Under the pieces are notes generated by a model. The model did no database searches and was not told the origin of the DNA. It saw only the letters and a list, made by a program, of their open reading frames with translations. From contig JAPLHL010000509.1 of assembly GCA_026389655.1 (NCBI GenBank), positions 1 through 8,219 of the forward strand: a stretch of 8,219 bases of DNA. Reading direction: 5' to 3'. Source of the DNA: Chloroflexota bacterium (lineage in GTDB: Bacteria; Chloroflexota; Dehalococcoidia; GIF9; UBA5629). This document shows, piece by piece, positions 1-5,335 of this stretch; position 1 is the first letter of the stretch, and the number at the start of each line of letters is the position of its first letter. A program made the position numbers and the translations under genes.

Positions 1-808
1 CATGCCGGGTCACTTCGTGAGCAGTGCAGCAGATGCCTGCGAGCTCAAGCTTGTCTTGCAAGTTATGTTCTTTCAAATAATCGGCTATTCGCACGCCGGT
101 CAGCGGGTTGTGCCCTACCAGCAAGATAACCGGCTTGGTCCTGTCGACAGCTCCCCAACCCAGCTCCACCAGCGGCGTATCGGCAGTAGACTTGGGATAA
201 TCGAACCCTACGATCTCGGCGATATCCGCAGCTTCCATGGCGACGTGGTCGAGCATGGAAACGTGGAGTGCCTTGGATTCGAAGTCCAGGTTCGATCCCT
301 CCTGGCCGGTGTGAAGTGCGGAAACCAGGTGGATAAGCTGGCCTTCCACGTAAGTAATGACTTTTTCCAGGTCGCCAAGGGTTTCCGGCTTCAGCCCCAT
401 CACCAACCTGATGTTGGGAGCTTCCACGCTTATCTGGTCGCCCAGGCTGATTTTGTATTCAGCCCCATATTTCTCTATAACATGGTCGATGACGTGCCGG
501 GCGTGTGCTCCGTGGGCGGACATACCCATGCAGCAGGCCATCAACACCACCCTTGCCTGCTGGGCGGAGATATCTATGCCGCATGCCCCCCTTTTATCTC
601 CCGTCAGGTCGCATTTGCCGTAGGTGCAGAAGCAGCACAGGTCGCACATGGGAGCATAAAAAGGCTTATAAGTCTTGAGCAGTCGCATGTCCCAGTTACG
701 CAGGTCCGGGATATCCGGCATGGGAGTATGGCCGATCGGCTCCCACTTGTCATCTGCGCGGATAATATCGTCTTTCTTCTTTTTCTTATAATGATGATTT
801 TCGGACAT
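1..808 (-). CDS. cdhA: CO dehydrogenase catalytic alpha subunit, archaeal CdhA type, N-terminal 269 residues (partial, runs off left edge)
   Basis: Catalyses reversible CO2/CO conversion at a Ni-Fe-S C-cluster in the CODH/ACS complex. I translated the minus strand from the ATG at 808 to the left edge and found 269 residues with no stop. Residues 55-76 carry a dense cysteine cluster (C55, C58, C59, C61, C66, C76) within CDLCCFCTYGKCDLTG and KRGACGID. The spacing C58-x2-C61-x4-C66-x9-C76 suits the B-cluster ligands; C55 and C59 may serve the intersubunit D-cluster (inference). Later blocks LHTGQEGSNLDFESKALH (about 170-187) and AGICCTAHEVTR (about 257-268) also match archaeal ACDS alpha subunits as I remember them, rather than bacterial CooS/AcsA. 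Full CdhA is near 770-800 residues, so about one third is visible. The N-terminus is lysine-rich (K8-K12). It has its own promoter and is divergent from acsE. The ribosome-binding site is weak (AGG). Confidence 0.9.
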   Translation of the reverse strand, partial: MSENHHYKKKKKDDIIRADDKWEPIGHTPMPDIPDLRNWDMRLLKTYKPFYAPMCDLCCFCTYGKCDLTGDKRGACGIDISAQQARVVLMACCMGMSAHGAHARHVIDHVIEKYGAEYKISLGDQISVEAPNIRLVMGLKPETLGDLEKVITYVEGQLIHLVSALHTGQEGSNLDFESKALHVSMLDHVAMEAADIAEIVGFDYPKSTADTPLVELGWGAVDRTKPVILLVGHNPLTGVRIADYLKEHNLQDKLELAGICCTAHEVTRH

Positions 809-844
809 TTACCTGGCTCATCGATAAAATTACTGTAATAGAAA

Positions 845-873
845 ATTATACTAGGTATCGGCAATTAACCCAA
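845..873 (-). promoter_or_regulatory. Likely sigma-70 promoter of cdhA
   Basis: Read on the minus strand, TTGGGT (868-873) and a perfect TATAAT (845-850) are separated by 17 bp. The -10 lies 36 bp upstream of the cdhA ATG, giving a short leader of roughly 30 nt. The -35 matches consensus at only three of six positions. The 103-bp gap between RNase HI and cdhA holds no other candidate gene. Placement suggests cdhA can be transcribed independently of the RNase HI gene that precedes it on the same strand. Confidence 0.5.
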
Positions 874-911
874 TTACCAGAGTACGCAGCGATTCTCCTC
901 GCTAACAGGTA

Positions 912-1391
912 TTATCTTTTTACGTCTGCGATGCCTTGTCGGGCCAGCTCGTCCGCCCTCTCATTCAGTTCATCGCCGGAGTGTCCCGCGACTTTTATCA
1001 GGTTAACCTTGTATTTGGATAGAAGAGAGAGGAGTTTTTCCCACAGGTCGCGGTTTTCTACCGGTTTTTTATTGTAGTTGAGCCAGCCGTTACGCTGCCA
1101 GTTTACATACCATTTCTTATTAATGCCGTTGGCCAGGTAGGCGCTATCTGTGTGTACACTAATCGTATGCCCGTCCGCCTTGACCAGTTCCAGGGCTCGT
1201 ATGCAGGCCATCAATTCCATCCTCTGGTTGGTAGTATTTAGCTCACCCCCGTGAATTTCTTTGACATGGTCCCTGTATTTAAAGATGACGCCCCAGCCGC
1301 CGGCATTGTTCTTGTACTGGTTGCCGGAGCAGGCCCCGTCACAATAAACGATGATGTTTTCTTTTTCAGGCATGGGATAATTATACGACAT
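912..1391 (-). CDS. rnhA: Ribonuclease HI
   Basis: Endonuclease that cleaves the RNA strand of RNA-DNA hybrids in the cytoplasm, with roles in R-loop removal and primer processing. The 159-residue product is close to the usual length of about 155. The complete D-E-D-D metal site is visible: D18 in YCDGACSGN, E59 in TTNQRMELMA, D82 in VHTDSAYL and D147 in NERADELARQG, with the catalytic-loop histidine H137 in VAGHSGDE. The basic-protrusion region with WYVNWQRNGW (94-103) is present, as in the Escherichia coli-type enzyme. The start at 1391 has no strong Shine-Dalgarno site; a second in-frame ATG (residue 7, at 1373) is possible. It lies on the same strand as cdhA, 103 bp upstream of it, and diverges from acsE. 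It has no known role in acetyl-CoA metabolism and is probably an unrelated neighbour. Confidence 0.95.
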   Translation of the reverse strand: MSYNYPMPEKENIIVYCDGACSGNQYKNNAGGWGVIFKYRDHVKEIHGGELNTTNQRMELMACIRALELVKADGHTISVHTDSAYLANGINKKWYVNWQRNGWLNYNKKPVENRDLWEKLLSLLSKYKVNLIKVAGHSGDELNERADELARQGIADVKR

Positions 1392-1419
1392 CCGGTGGAC
1401 CGGTTTTCCTATAGTACAT

Positions 1420-1448
1420 TTGCATGTGAGAATTGCGGGTGATAAAAT
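1420..1448 (+). promoter_or_regulatory. Candidate promoter for the acsE-acsD-acsC unit in the divergent spacer
   Basis: TTGCAT (1420-1425) and TAAAAT (1443-1448) lie 17 bp apart in the 90-bp spacer between the RNase HI start and acsE. The -10 matches consensus at five of six positions, the -35 at three. A start near 1455 would leave a leader of about 27 nt containing the acsE ribosome-binding site. No stronger plus-strand promoter was seen between 1392 and 1481. Confidence 0.4.
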
Positions 1449-1472
1449 TTTGCACTACTTATTTCTTTCTTT

Positions 1473-1479
1473 GGGGTGG
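1473..1479 (+). promoter_or_regulatory. Ribosome-binding site that favours the ATG start of acsE
   Basis: The G-rich stretch GGGGTGG sits just upstream of the ATG at 1482. An in-frame GTG at 1476 lies inside this stretch and would leave no room for a Shine-Dalgarno site, so the ATG at 1482 is preferred. With that start, the active-site residues fall at D75, N96 and D160, the numbering I recall for the Moorella enzyme. Confidence 0.5.
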
Positions 1480-1481
1480 TA

Positions 1482-2360
1482 ATGAACTTAATTGGCGAGA
1501 ATATACATATTATTTCCAAGGCAATCAGCGAGGCGGTGAAGGGCAGGGACGCGGGCGTCATACAGAATCTGGCCAAAGCACAAACGGAAGCGGGCGCCGA
1601 CTATCTCGACCTGAATATGGGTCCGGCACGCCAAAATCCCGAAGAAGTTGCCTCATGGCTGGTCAATACTGTTCAGGCGGTCACAGACCTGCCGTTATCG
1701 ATTGACACCATGAACCCGGTCGCCATGGAAGCGGCTCTAAAGCTTTGCAAGAGACGGGCCATTATTAATTCGGCTTCGGGCAAAGCTGAGAGCAAAGCCC
1801 AGATGATGCCGTTGGCGGTAGTATATAATACCGAGATAATCCTCTCTGTCATAACGGATGCGGGCTGTCCGCCTGATGTCGATGCACGCGTAGAGGCGAT
1901 CACCGAGACATACACTCATGCAACCGGCTTGGGAATCAAGATCGAAGATATCAGGGTGGACCCAATTATCCTTCCGATCAGCGCCGATCAGAAACAGTGC
2001 AGGGAAGCTCTCGAGTTCATCAAGATATTGCCGGACCTTCTGCCGGGTGTTAAATCCTTGATCGGCCTGTCCAATGTCTCCAACGGAACGCCAGGTCCGT
2101 TGCGAGGCATTTTGAACCGCACCTATCTTGTCATGATGGAAAAGTACGGGCTGTATTCGGCGATAGTGGACGTGCTCGATCCTGAGCTCATGGAAATGAA
2201 TCGGGGAGGGCTGCAGGAAATCAAGCAGCTTATCTACCGGGTCATGGATGGCGAGCAGATCAGTATGACAGGGCTGTCCGAAAAAGAACAGAACTATGTT
2301 AAGACTGCCAGGGTACTGCACGGCGATGCGCTCTACTCGCACGCCTGGCTTGAATCTTAG
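1482..2360 (+). CDS. acsE: Methyltetrahydrofolate:corrinoid iron-sulfur protein methyltransferase (AcsE)
   Basis: Transfers the methyl group of methyl-tetrahydrofolate to the cob(I)amide of the corrinoid iron-sulfur protein, linking the methyl branch to acetyl-CoA synthase. The product has 292 residues and looks like one pterin-binding TIM barrel. Visible motifs are LDLNMGPARQ (42-51), LSIDTMNP (72-79, with D75), INSASG (95-100, with N96), RVDPIILP (158-165, with D160) and IGLSNVSNGTP (194-204, with N198). These correspond to the folate-binding and catalytic Asp/Asn residues of Moorella thermoacetica MeTr (D75, N96, D160, N199, from memory). It is about 30 residues longer than that 262-residue enzyme, mainly at the C-terminus after residue 260. 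It is the first gene of the acsE-acsD-acsC unit; acsD begins 15 bp after its stop. The related MetH and MtrH families are less likely given the neighbours. Confidence 0.93.
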   Translation: MNLIGENIHIISKAISEAVKGRDAGVIQNLAKAQTEAGADYLDLNMGPARQNPEEVASWLVNTVQAVTDLPLSIDTMNPVAMEAALKLCKRRAIINSASGKAESKAQMMPLAVVYNTEIILSVITDAGCPPDVDARVEAITETYTHATGLGIKIEDIRVDPIILPISADQKQCREALEFIKILPDLLPGVKSLIGLSNVSNGTPGPLRGILNRTYLVMMEKYGLYSAIVDVLDPELMEMNRGGLQEIKQLIYRVMDGEQISMTGLSEKEQNYVKTARVLHGDALYSHAWLES

Positions 2361-2375
2361 TTGAGGTAAAACTTG

Positions 2376-3293
2376 ATGGAATACAAGGCGCCCGTAGAGA
2401 CTTACACGGGAAAAGTGAAGGAAGTTGTCATCGGGACCGGCAACAGGGCCGTAAAGATCGGCGGAGAGAACATACTGCCGCTCCATTATTTCGAGGGTAC
2501 AACTGCAAACCGGCCTTTGATCGCACTGCAAATCGATGACAACGCCGCCGCCGGCTGGGCCGAATGGGCCGTTGAACCATTCAAAGACGTTGTATCCGAC
2601 CCGGTGAAATGGGCCGCCCGTTGCCTGGAAAAGGGCGCTGACCTGATCTGCCTGCACCTCGACGGGACTGATCCCCAGGGAGAGAATAAGACAGCGGATG
2701 AAGCAGCTGCCCTGGTGAAAAAGATGGCTGCAGGTGTTAATGCGCCCCTTATTGTATATGGGTGCGGCGACGAGAAGAAAGATGTGGAAGTTCTGACGGC
2801 GGTTGCCATAGCCTGCAAAGGCCAGAACCTGTTAATCGGGCCTGCCGTTAAAGAGAATTACGAAGCCATAGCCAGGGCCGTATCGGAAAACGGCCACTGT
2901 ATAATCGCCCAGACTCCTATGGATATTAACCTGGAGAAGGAGTTGAACGTCAAACTCTTGAAAACCGTCCCGCCTGAGAAGATTGTCATTGATCCCCTCT
3001 CTTCGGCGGTCGGATATGGGATGGAATACAGTTTTACGATTATTGAGCGCACCAAGCATATAGGTGTCATGTTCGGCGATGTGGCTATGCAGATGCCCAT
3101 AATCGCCGATCTGGGCGCTGAATGCTGGAAGACCAGCCAGGCCAAGGCAGACAGGGAGCAGGGTATCCTCTGGGAGGGTGTCACGGCCATGACCCTGCTG
3201 CTGGCAGGGGCCAATATCCTTGTGCTGCGCCATCCTGAGAGCGCCAGGCTGATCAGGGAAGCCGTCCGGAAAGGAGCGAGCAGTGGCAATTAA
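2376..3293 (+). CDS. acsD: Corrinoid iron-sulfur protein small subunit (AcsD / CdhD family)
   Basis: Small subunit of the corrinoid iron-sulfur protein (CFeSP), which pairs with AcsC to hold the cobalamin that carries the methyl group between AcsE and acetyl-CoA synthase. The 305-residue product (Moorella AcsD is about 320) has the TIM-barrel signature blocks of the family: GGENILPLHYFEG near the N-terminus (about 29-41), then ALQIDDNAA, LICLHLDGTDP, LIVYGCGD, IIAQTPMDIN, IVIDPLSSAVGYGMEYSF and FGDVAMQMPIIADLGAECWK. No cysteine cluster is seen, as expected, because the Fe-S cluster sits in AcsC. A TTG at 2373 is in frame, but the ATG at 2376 is preferred, 9 nt after GAGG (2363-2366). The gene end overlaps the acsC start by 11 bp, which suggests translational coupling and matched subunit supply. 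Confidence 0.93.
   Translation: MEYKAPVETYTGKVKEVVIGTGNRAVKIGGENILPLHYFEGTTANRPLIALQIDDNAAAGWAEWAVEPFKDVVSDPVKWAARCLEKGADLICLHLDGTDPQGENKTADEAAALVKKMAAGVNAPLIVYGCGDEKKDVEVLTAVAIACKGQNLLIGPAVKENYEAIARAVSENGHCIIAQTPMDINLEKELNVKLLKTVPPEKIVIDPLSSAVGYGMEYSFTIIERTKHIGVMFGDVAMQMPIIADLGAECWKTSQAKADREQGILWEGVTAMTLLLAGANILVLRHPESARLIREAVRKGASSGN
3271..3276 (+). promoter_or_regulatory. Strong Shine-Dalgarno site for acsC inside the acsD coding end
   Basis: AAGGAG lies 6 nt before a GTG at 3283. It supports a non-ATG start for acsC that overlaps the end of acsD by 11 bp. The resulting N-terminus (MAIKGTDIVKKLP) aligns with the usual start of the AcsC iron-sulfur domain. Confidence 0.75.
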
Positions 3294-4650
3294 AGGCACA
3301 GATATAGTCAAGAAGCTGCCCGAGGCAGGGAAAAAGAACTGCAAGGAATGCGGCCTGCCGACCTGCTTTGCTTTTGCCATGAAGCTGGCATCCGGCGGCA
3401 TCGTTCTTGATAAGTGCCCCTATATGACGCCAGAAGTCAGGGCTGAGTTGGAGGACGCACTGGCGCCTCCCATAAAACCGGTAACAGTTGGCAAGGGGGC
3501 TAATGCGGTCACTATCGGTGATGAGCAGGTGATGTACCGGCATGAGAAGACATTCGTACATCAGCCGGGCATAGCTGTTTTAATTTCTGATAATGAGCCC
3601 GAATCCGAAATAGATAATAAGATAAAGAAACTTAAAGAGGTCCAGTTCAGTTGGGTCGGCAAAACGCTTAAAGCTGATATGCTGGCCGTTCAGTTCAAAT
3701 CAGGCGACCGCGGTAGATATGAGAGCCTGGTGAAAAAGGCGCTTGCCGCAACGGACTGTCCCCTGATCTTGATATCCGAGGATATCGATGTTTTGCTATC
3801 GGCACACAATATATGTGCGGACAGAAATCCACTGCTTTACCCGGTGACCACCGCCAATATCGATAAAGTGATATCGGCGGTTAAGGCGAAGCCGGCTACG
3901 GTTGTGATCAGGGCGGATAAAATGGAAGACCTGGCTTCGCTTACCGGCCGGCTTAAAGAAGCCGGTATAGAAGACGTGATCATGGACCCGGGTTCCAGGG
4001 ACCTGCTGTCGGCCGTGCGTGACCAGACCATCATTCGCCGGGCTGCGCTCAAGCAGAGTTTCCGGCCGCTCGGCTATCCGACCATCGGCTTCCCGTGCTT
4101 CATGACAAACGACCGTATGAGCGAGACGATCCTGGCCTCCATGTTCATGATCAAGTACGCCGGGATTATCGTACTGTCGCATATCGATGAGCATACATTG
4201 CTGCCTCTCCTGGCGCAGCGGCTTAATATCTACACTGACCCGCGCATCCCGATGTCAATGGAGGAGAACATTTATCCGGTCAATAACCCGGACGCCGACT
4301 CGCCCGTGCTTATTACCAGCAATTGGGCGCTCACGTACTTCCTGGTGGCCTCTGAAGTGGAATCCAGCAAGGTGCCTGCCTGGCTCCTGGTAAAGGAAGC
4401 AGGCGGACTGGGCATCCTGACTGCCTGGGCTGCGGGCAAGTTCAGCGGCGATTCTATAGCGCCGTTCGTGAAGAGAAGCGGCATCGAAGGCAAGGTCAAC
4501 CACCGGCACCTGATTATCCCGGGCAAGGTCGCCCGCATACGCGGCGAACTTAAAGAAGGCCTGCCCGATTGGGATATTATTGTCGGCCCCGGCGACGCCA
4601 ATGAGATACCGGCCTACCTGCCGAAACTGGTGAAGAGCTGGAAGCAATAG
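3283..4650 (+). CDS. acsC: Corrinoid iron-sulfur protein large subunit (AcsC / CdhE family)
   Basis: Large subunit of CFeSP. It binds cobalamin and a [4Fe-4S] cluster that reductively reactivates oxidised cobalt. The 455-residue length matches the family (about 445-460). The N-terminal domain carries the cluster ligands C20, C23, C28 and C45 in KNCKECGLPTC and DKCPYMTP, spaced C-x2-C-x4-C-x16-C. A TIM-barrel middle follows (about 80-325). The C-terminal B12-binding domain (about 335-450) contains IYPVNNPDADSPVLITSNWA, VPAWLLVKEAGGLGILTAWA and HRHLIIPGKVARIRGELKE. It starts with GTG behind a strong Shine-Dalgarno site inside acsD. It is the last gene of the first unit; a 187-bp spacer follows. 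All expected key residues are present and the gene appears intact. Confidence 0.95.
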   Translation: MAIKGTDIVKKLPEAGKKNCKECGLPTCFAFAMKLASGGIVLDKCPYMTPEVRAELEDALAPPIKPVTVGKGANAVTIGDEQVMYRHEKTFVHQPGIAVLISDNEPESEIDNKIKKLKEVQFSWVGKTLKADMLAVQFKSGDRGRYESLVKKALAATDCPLILISEDIDVLLSAHNICADRNPLLYPVTTANIDKVISAVKAKPATVVIRADKMEDLASLTGRLKEAGIEDVIMDPGSRDLLSAVRDQTIIRRAALKQSFRPLGYPTIGFPCFMTNDRMSETILASMFMIKYAGIIVLSHIDEHTLLPLLAQRLNIYTDPRIPMSMEENIYPVNNPDADSPVLITSNWALTYFLVASEVESSKVPAWLLVKEAGGLGILTAWAAGKFSGDSIAPFVKRSGIEGKVNHRHLIIPGKVARIRGELKEGLPDWDIIVGPGDANEIPAYLPKLVKSWKQ

Positions 4651-4657
4651 GTAAAAG

Positions 4658-4685
4658 CCCTAAGCCCCAAACTCTAAACCCTGAA
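4658..4685 (+). repeat. Four degenerate tandem heptamers, consensus CCCTAAA
   Basis: Just after acsC come four consecutive 7-nt units: CCCTAAG, CCCCAAA, CTCTAAA and CCCTGAA. Each differs from CCCTAAA at one position. The array is in the non-coding spacer, seven bases after the acsC stop codon. Function is unknown; it may be a low-complexity intergenic repeat. Confidence 0.5.
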
Positions 4686-4686
4686 C

Positions 4687-4730
4687 AGATTCGAAACCCA
4701 AAGCTCGGGCGCTTATAATATTTCGAATTT
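4687..4730 (+). terminator. Inverted repeat after acsC, possible weak terminator or RNA structure
   Basis: Perfect 8-bp arms ATTCGAAA (4689-4696) and TTTCGAAT (4721-4728) extend to 10 bp with one G-U pair. A small inner stem AAGC/GCTT (4701-4704 and 4711-4714) has the loop TCGGGC. Short T-runs follow (4728-4730, 4735-4737). The stem is AT-rich and the T-tract is poor, so intrinsic termination would be inefficient. It lies between acsC and the promoter of the next unit. Confidence 0.3.
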
Positions 4731-4780
4731 TACCTTTGAAACCCGGAATTTTTCCCGTCCGCCTAGCTACATTCTCCGCT

Positions 4781-4810
4781 TTGACATAAAATAGTATCAA
4801 TAATTATCAT
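4781..4810 (+). promoter_or_regulatory. Sigma-70-like promoter for the nuoE-nuoF-cooC unit
   Basis: A perfect TTGACA (4781-4786) and TATCAT (4805-4810, five of six consensus positions) are separated by 18 bp. Alternatively TTATCA can be read at 17 bp spacing. Transcription would begin around 4816-4818, a few bases before the GAGG ribosome-binding site. This is the best promoter in the window. It indicates that the electron-transfer and maturation genes can be expressed separately from acsE-acsD-acsC. Confidence 0.6.
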
Positions 4811-4825
4811 GTGAATTTCCTTTTC

Positions 4826-4829
4826 GAGG
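4826..4829 (+). promoter_or_regulatory. Ribosome-binding site supporting a TTG start for the nuoE-like gene
   Basis: GAGG lies 8 nt before the TTG at 4838. A TAA stop sits directly upstream in the same frame (4835-4837), so the gene cannot begin earlier. The ATG at 4851 is out of frame. TTG is therefore the best-supported start. Confidence 0.6.
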
Positions 4830-4837
4830 CATTGTAA

Positions 4838-5335
4838 TTGAACGAAGAAAATGATCTTACAGTCATACTTACCCCGGAGCGCCGCAACCGGGCTCACCTG
4901 ATAGATATCCTCCAGGATATCCAGAACGGGCACGGCTACCTGTCGAAGGAAGCCTTATTGGAAGTGGCGAAGTTTTTAGATATGCCTGCCAGCTCAGTCT
5001 GGGGTGTGGCAACCTTCTATAACCAGTTCCGCTTCACTGCTCCCGGCAAAAGGCCGGTTAAAGTCTGTATGGGAACCGCCTGCCATCTTGCAGGAGGGCA
5101 ACTCGTGCTGGAAGCTACGGCCCGTGAGCTGGATATCGAGATTGGCGGGATAACAACCGACCGTGAGTTCAGCCTGGAGAGAGTGGCATGCATTGGATGC
5201 TGCGCCCTTGCGCCCGTTGTGACGATTGGTGAGCAAGCTTATCCCAGGATGACGGCTACAAAGATCGAAGAGGTGCTGGTCACCATTAAACCTGCGGCTT
5301 CGGAGACAGAAGCGGGGACCGGTAGCCGGCCATGA
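4838..5335 (+). CDS. NuoE/HydC-like [2Fe-2S] thioredoxin-fold electron-transfer subunit
   Basis: Small subunit of NADH-dehydrogenase-type flavoprotein modules, related to complex I NuoE (24-kDa subunit) and to HydC/HndA of bifurcating hydrogenases. The 165-residue product has the usual N-terminal helical part (about 10-60, including HGYLSKEALLEVAKFLDMP and the typical SSVWGVATFYNQF). A thioredoxin-like domain follows with the [2Fe-2S] ligands C77 and C82 (VCMGTACH) and C118 and C122 (ACIGCCALAP), spaced C-x4-C and C-x3-C. All four canonical cysteines are present; C121 is an extra one. It starts with TTG and shares an ATGA overlap with the nuoF-like gene, so the two are probably translated together and form a heterodimer. 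It is unlikely to belong to a true complex I, since no other nuo genes are nearby. Confidence 0.9.
   Translation: MNEENDLTVILTPERRNRAHLIDILQDIQNGHGYLSKEALLEVAKFLDMPASSVWGVATFYNQFRFTAPGKRPVKVCMGTACHLAGGQLVLEATARELDIEIGGITTDREFSLERVACIGCCALAPVVTIGEQAYPRMTATKIEEVLVTIKPAASETEAGTGSRP

Noticed and set aside
2..838. Long plus-strand open frame opposite cdhA
   Set aside because: It is antisense to a minus-strand frame that clearly encodes CdhA motifs; the plus-strand translation has no recognisable motif and is a shadow.
888..903. Small hairpin AGCGA/TCGCT between RNase HI and cdhA as a terminator
   Set aside because: The stem is only 5 bp and no T-run follows on the minus strand, so intrinsic termination is not supported.
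1737..2657. Long minus-strand open frame across the acsE-acsD junction
   Set aside because: It opposes two well-supported genes and spans their boundary; its translation shows no family features.
2832..3401. Minus-strand open frames opposite acsD and the acsC start
   Set aside because: These are shadows of the GC-biased codon positions in acsD/acsC; there is no ribosome-binding site or recognisable domain.
4714..4719. Perfect TATAAT in the acsC-nuoE spacer as a second promoter
   Set aside because: No acceptable -35 lies 16-18 bp upstream (TCGAAA at best), and it falls inside the inverted repeat; the TTGACA promoter downstream is much better.
1423..4817. Shared word CATGTGA near the acsE promoter (1423-1429) and the nuoE promoter (4808-4814) as a common operator
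   Set aside because: A single 7-mer match between spacers of 90 and 187 bp is expected about once by chance, and neither site is a convincing palindrome.
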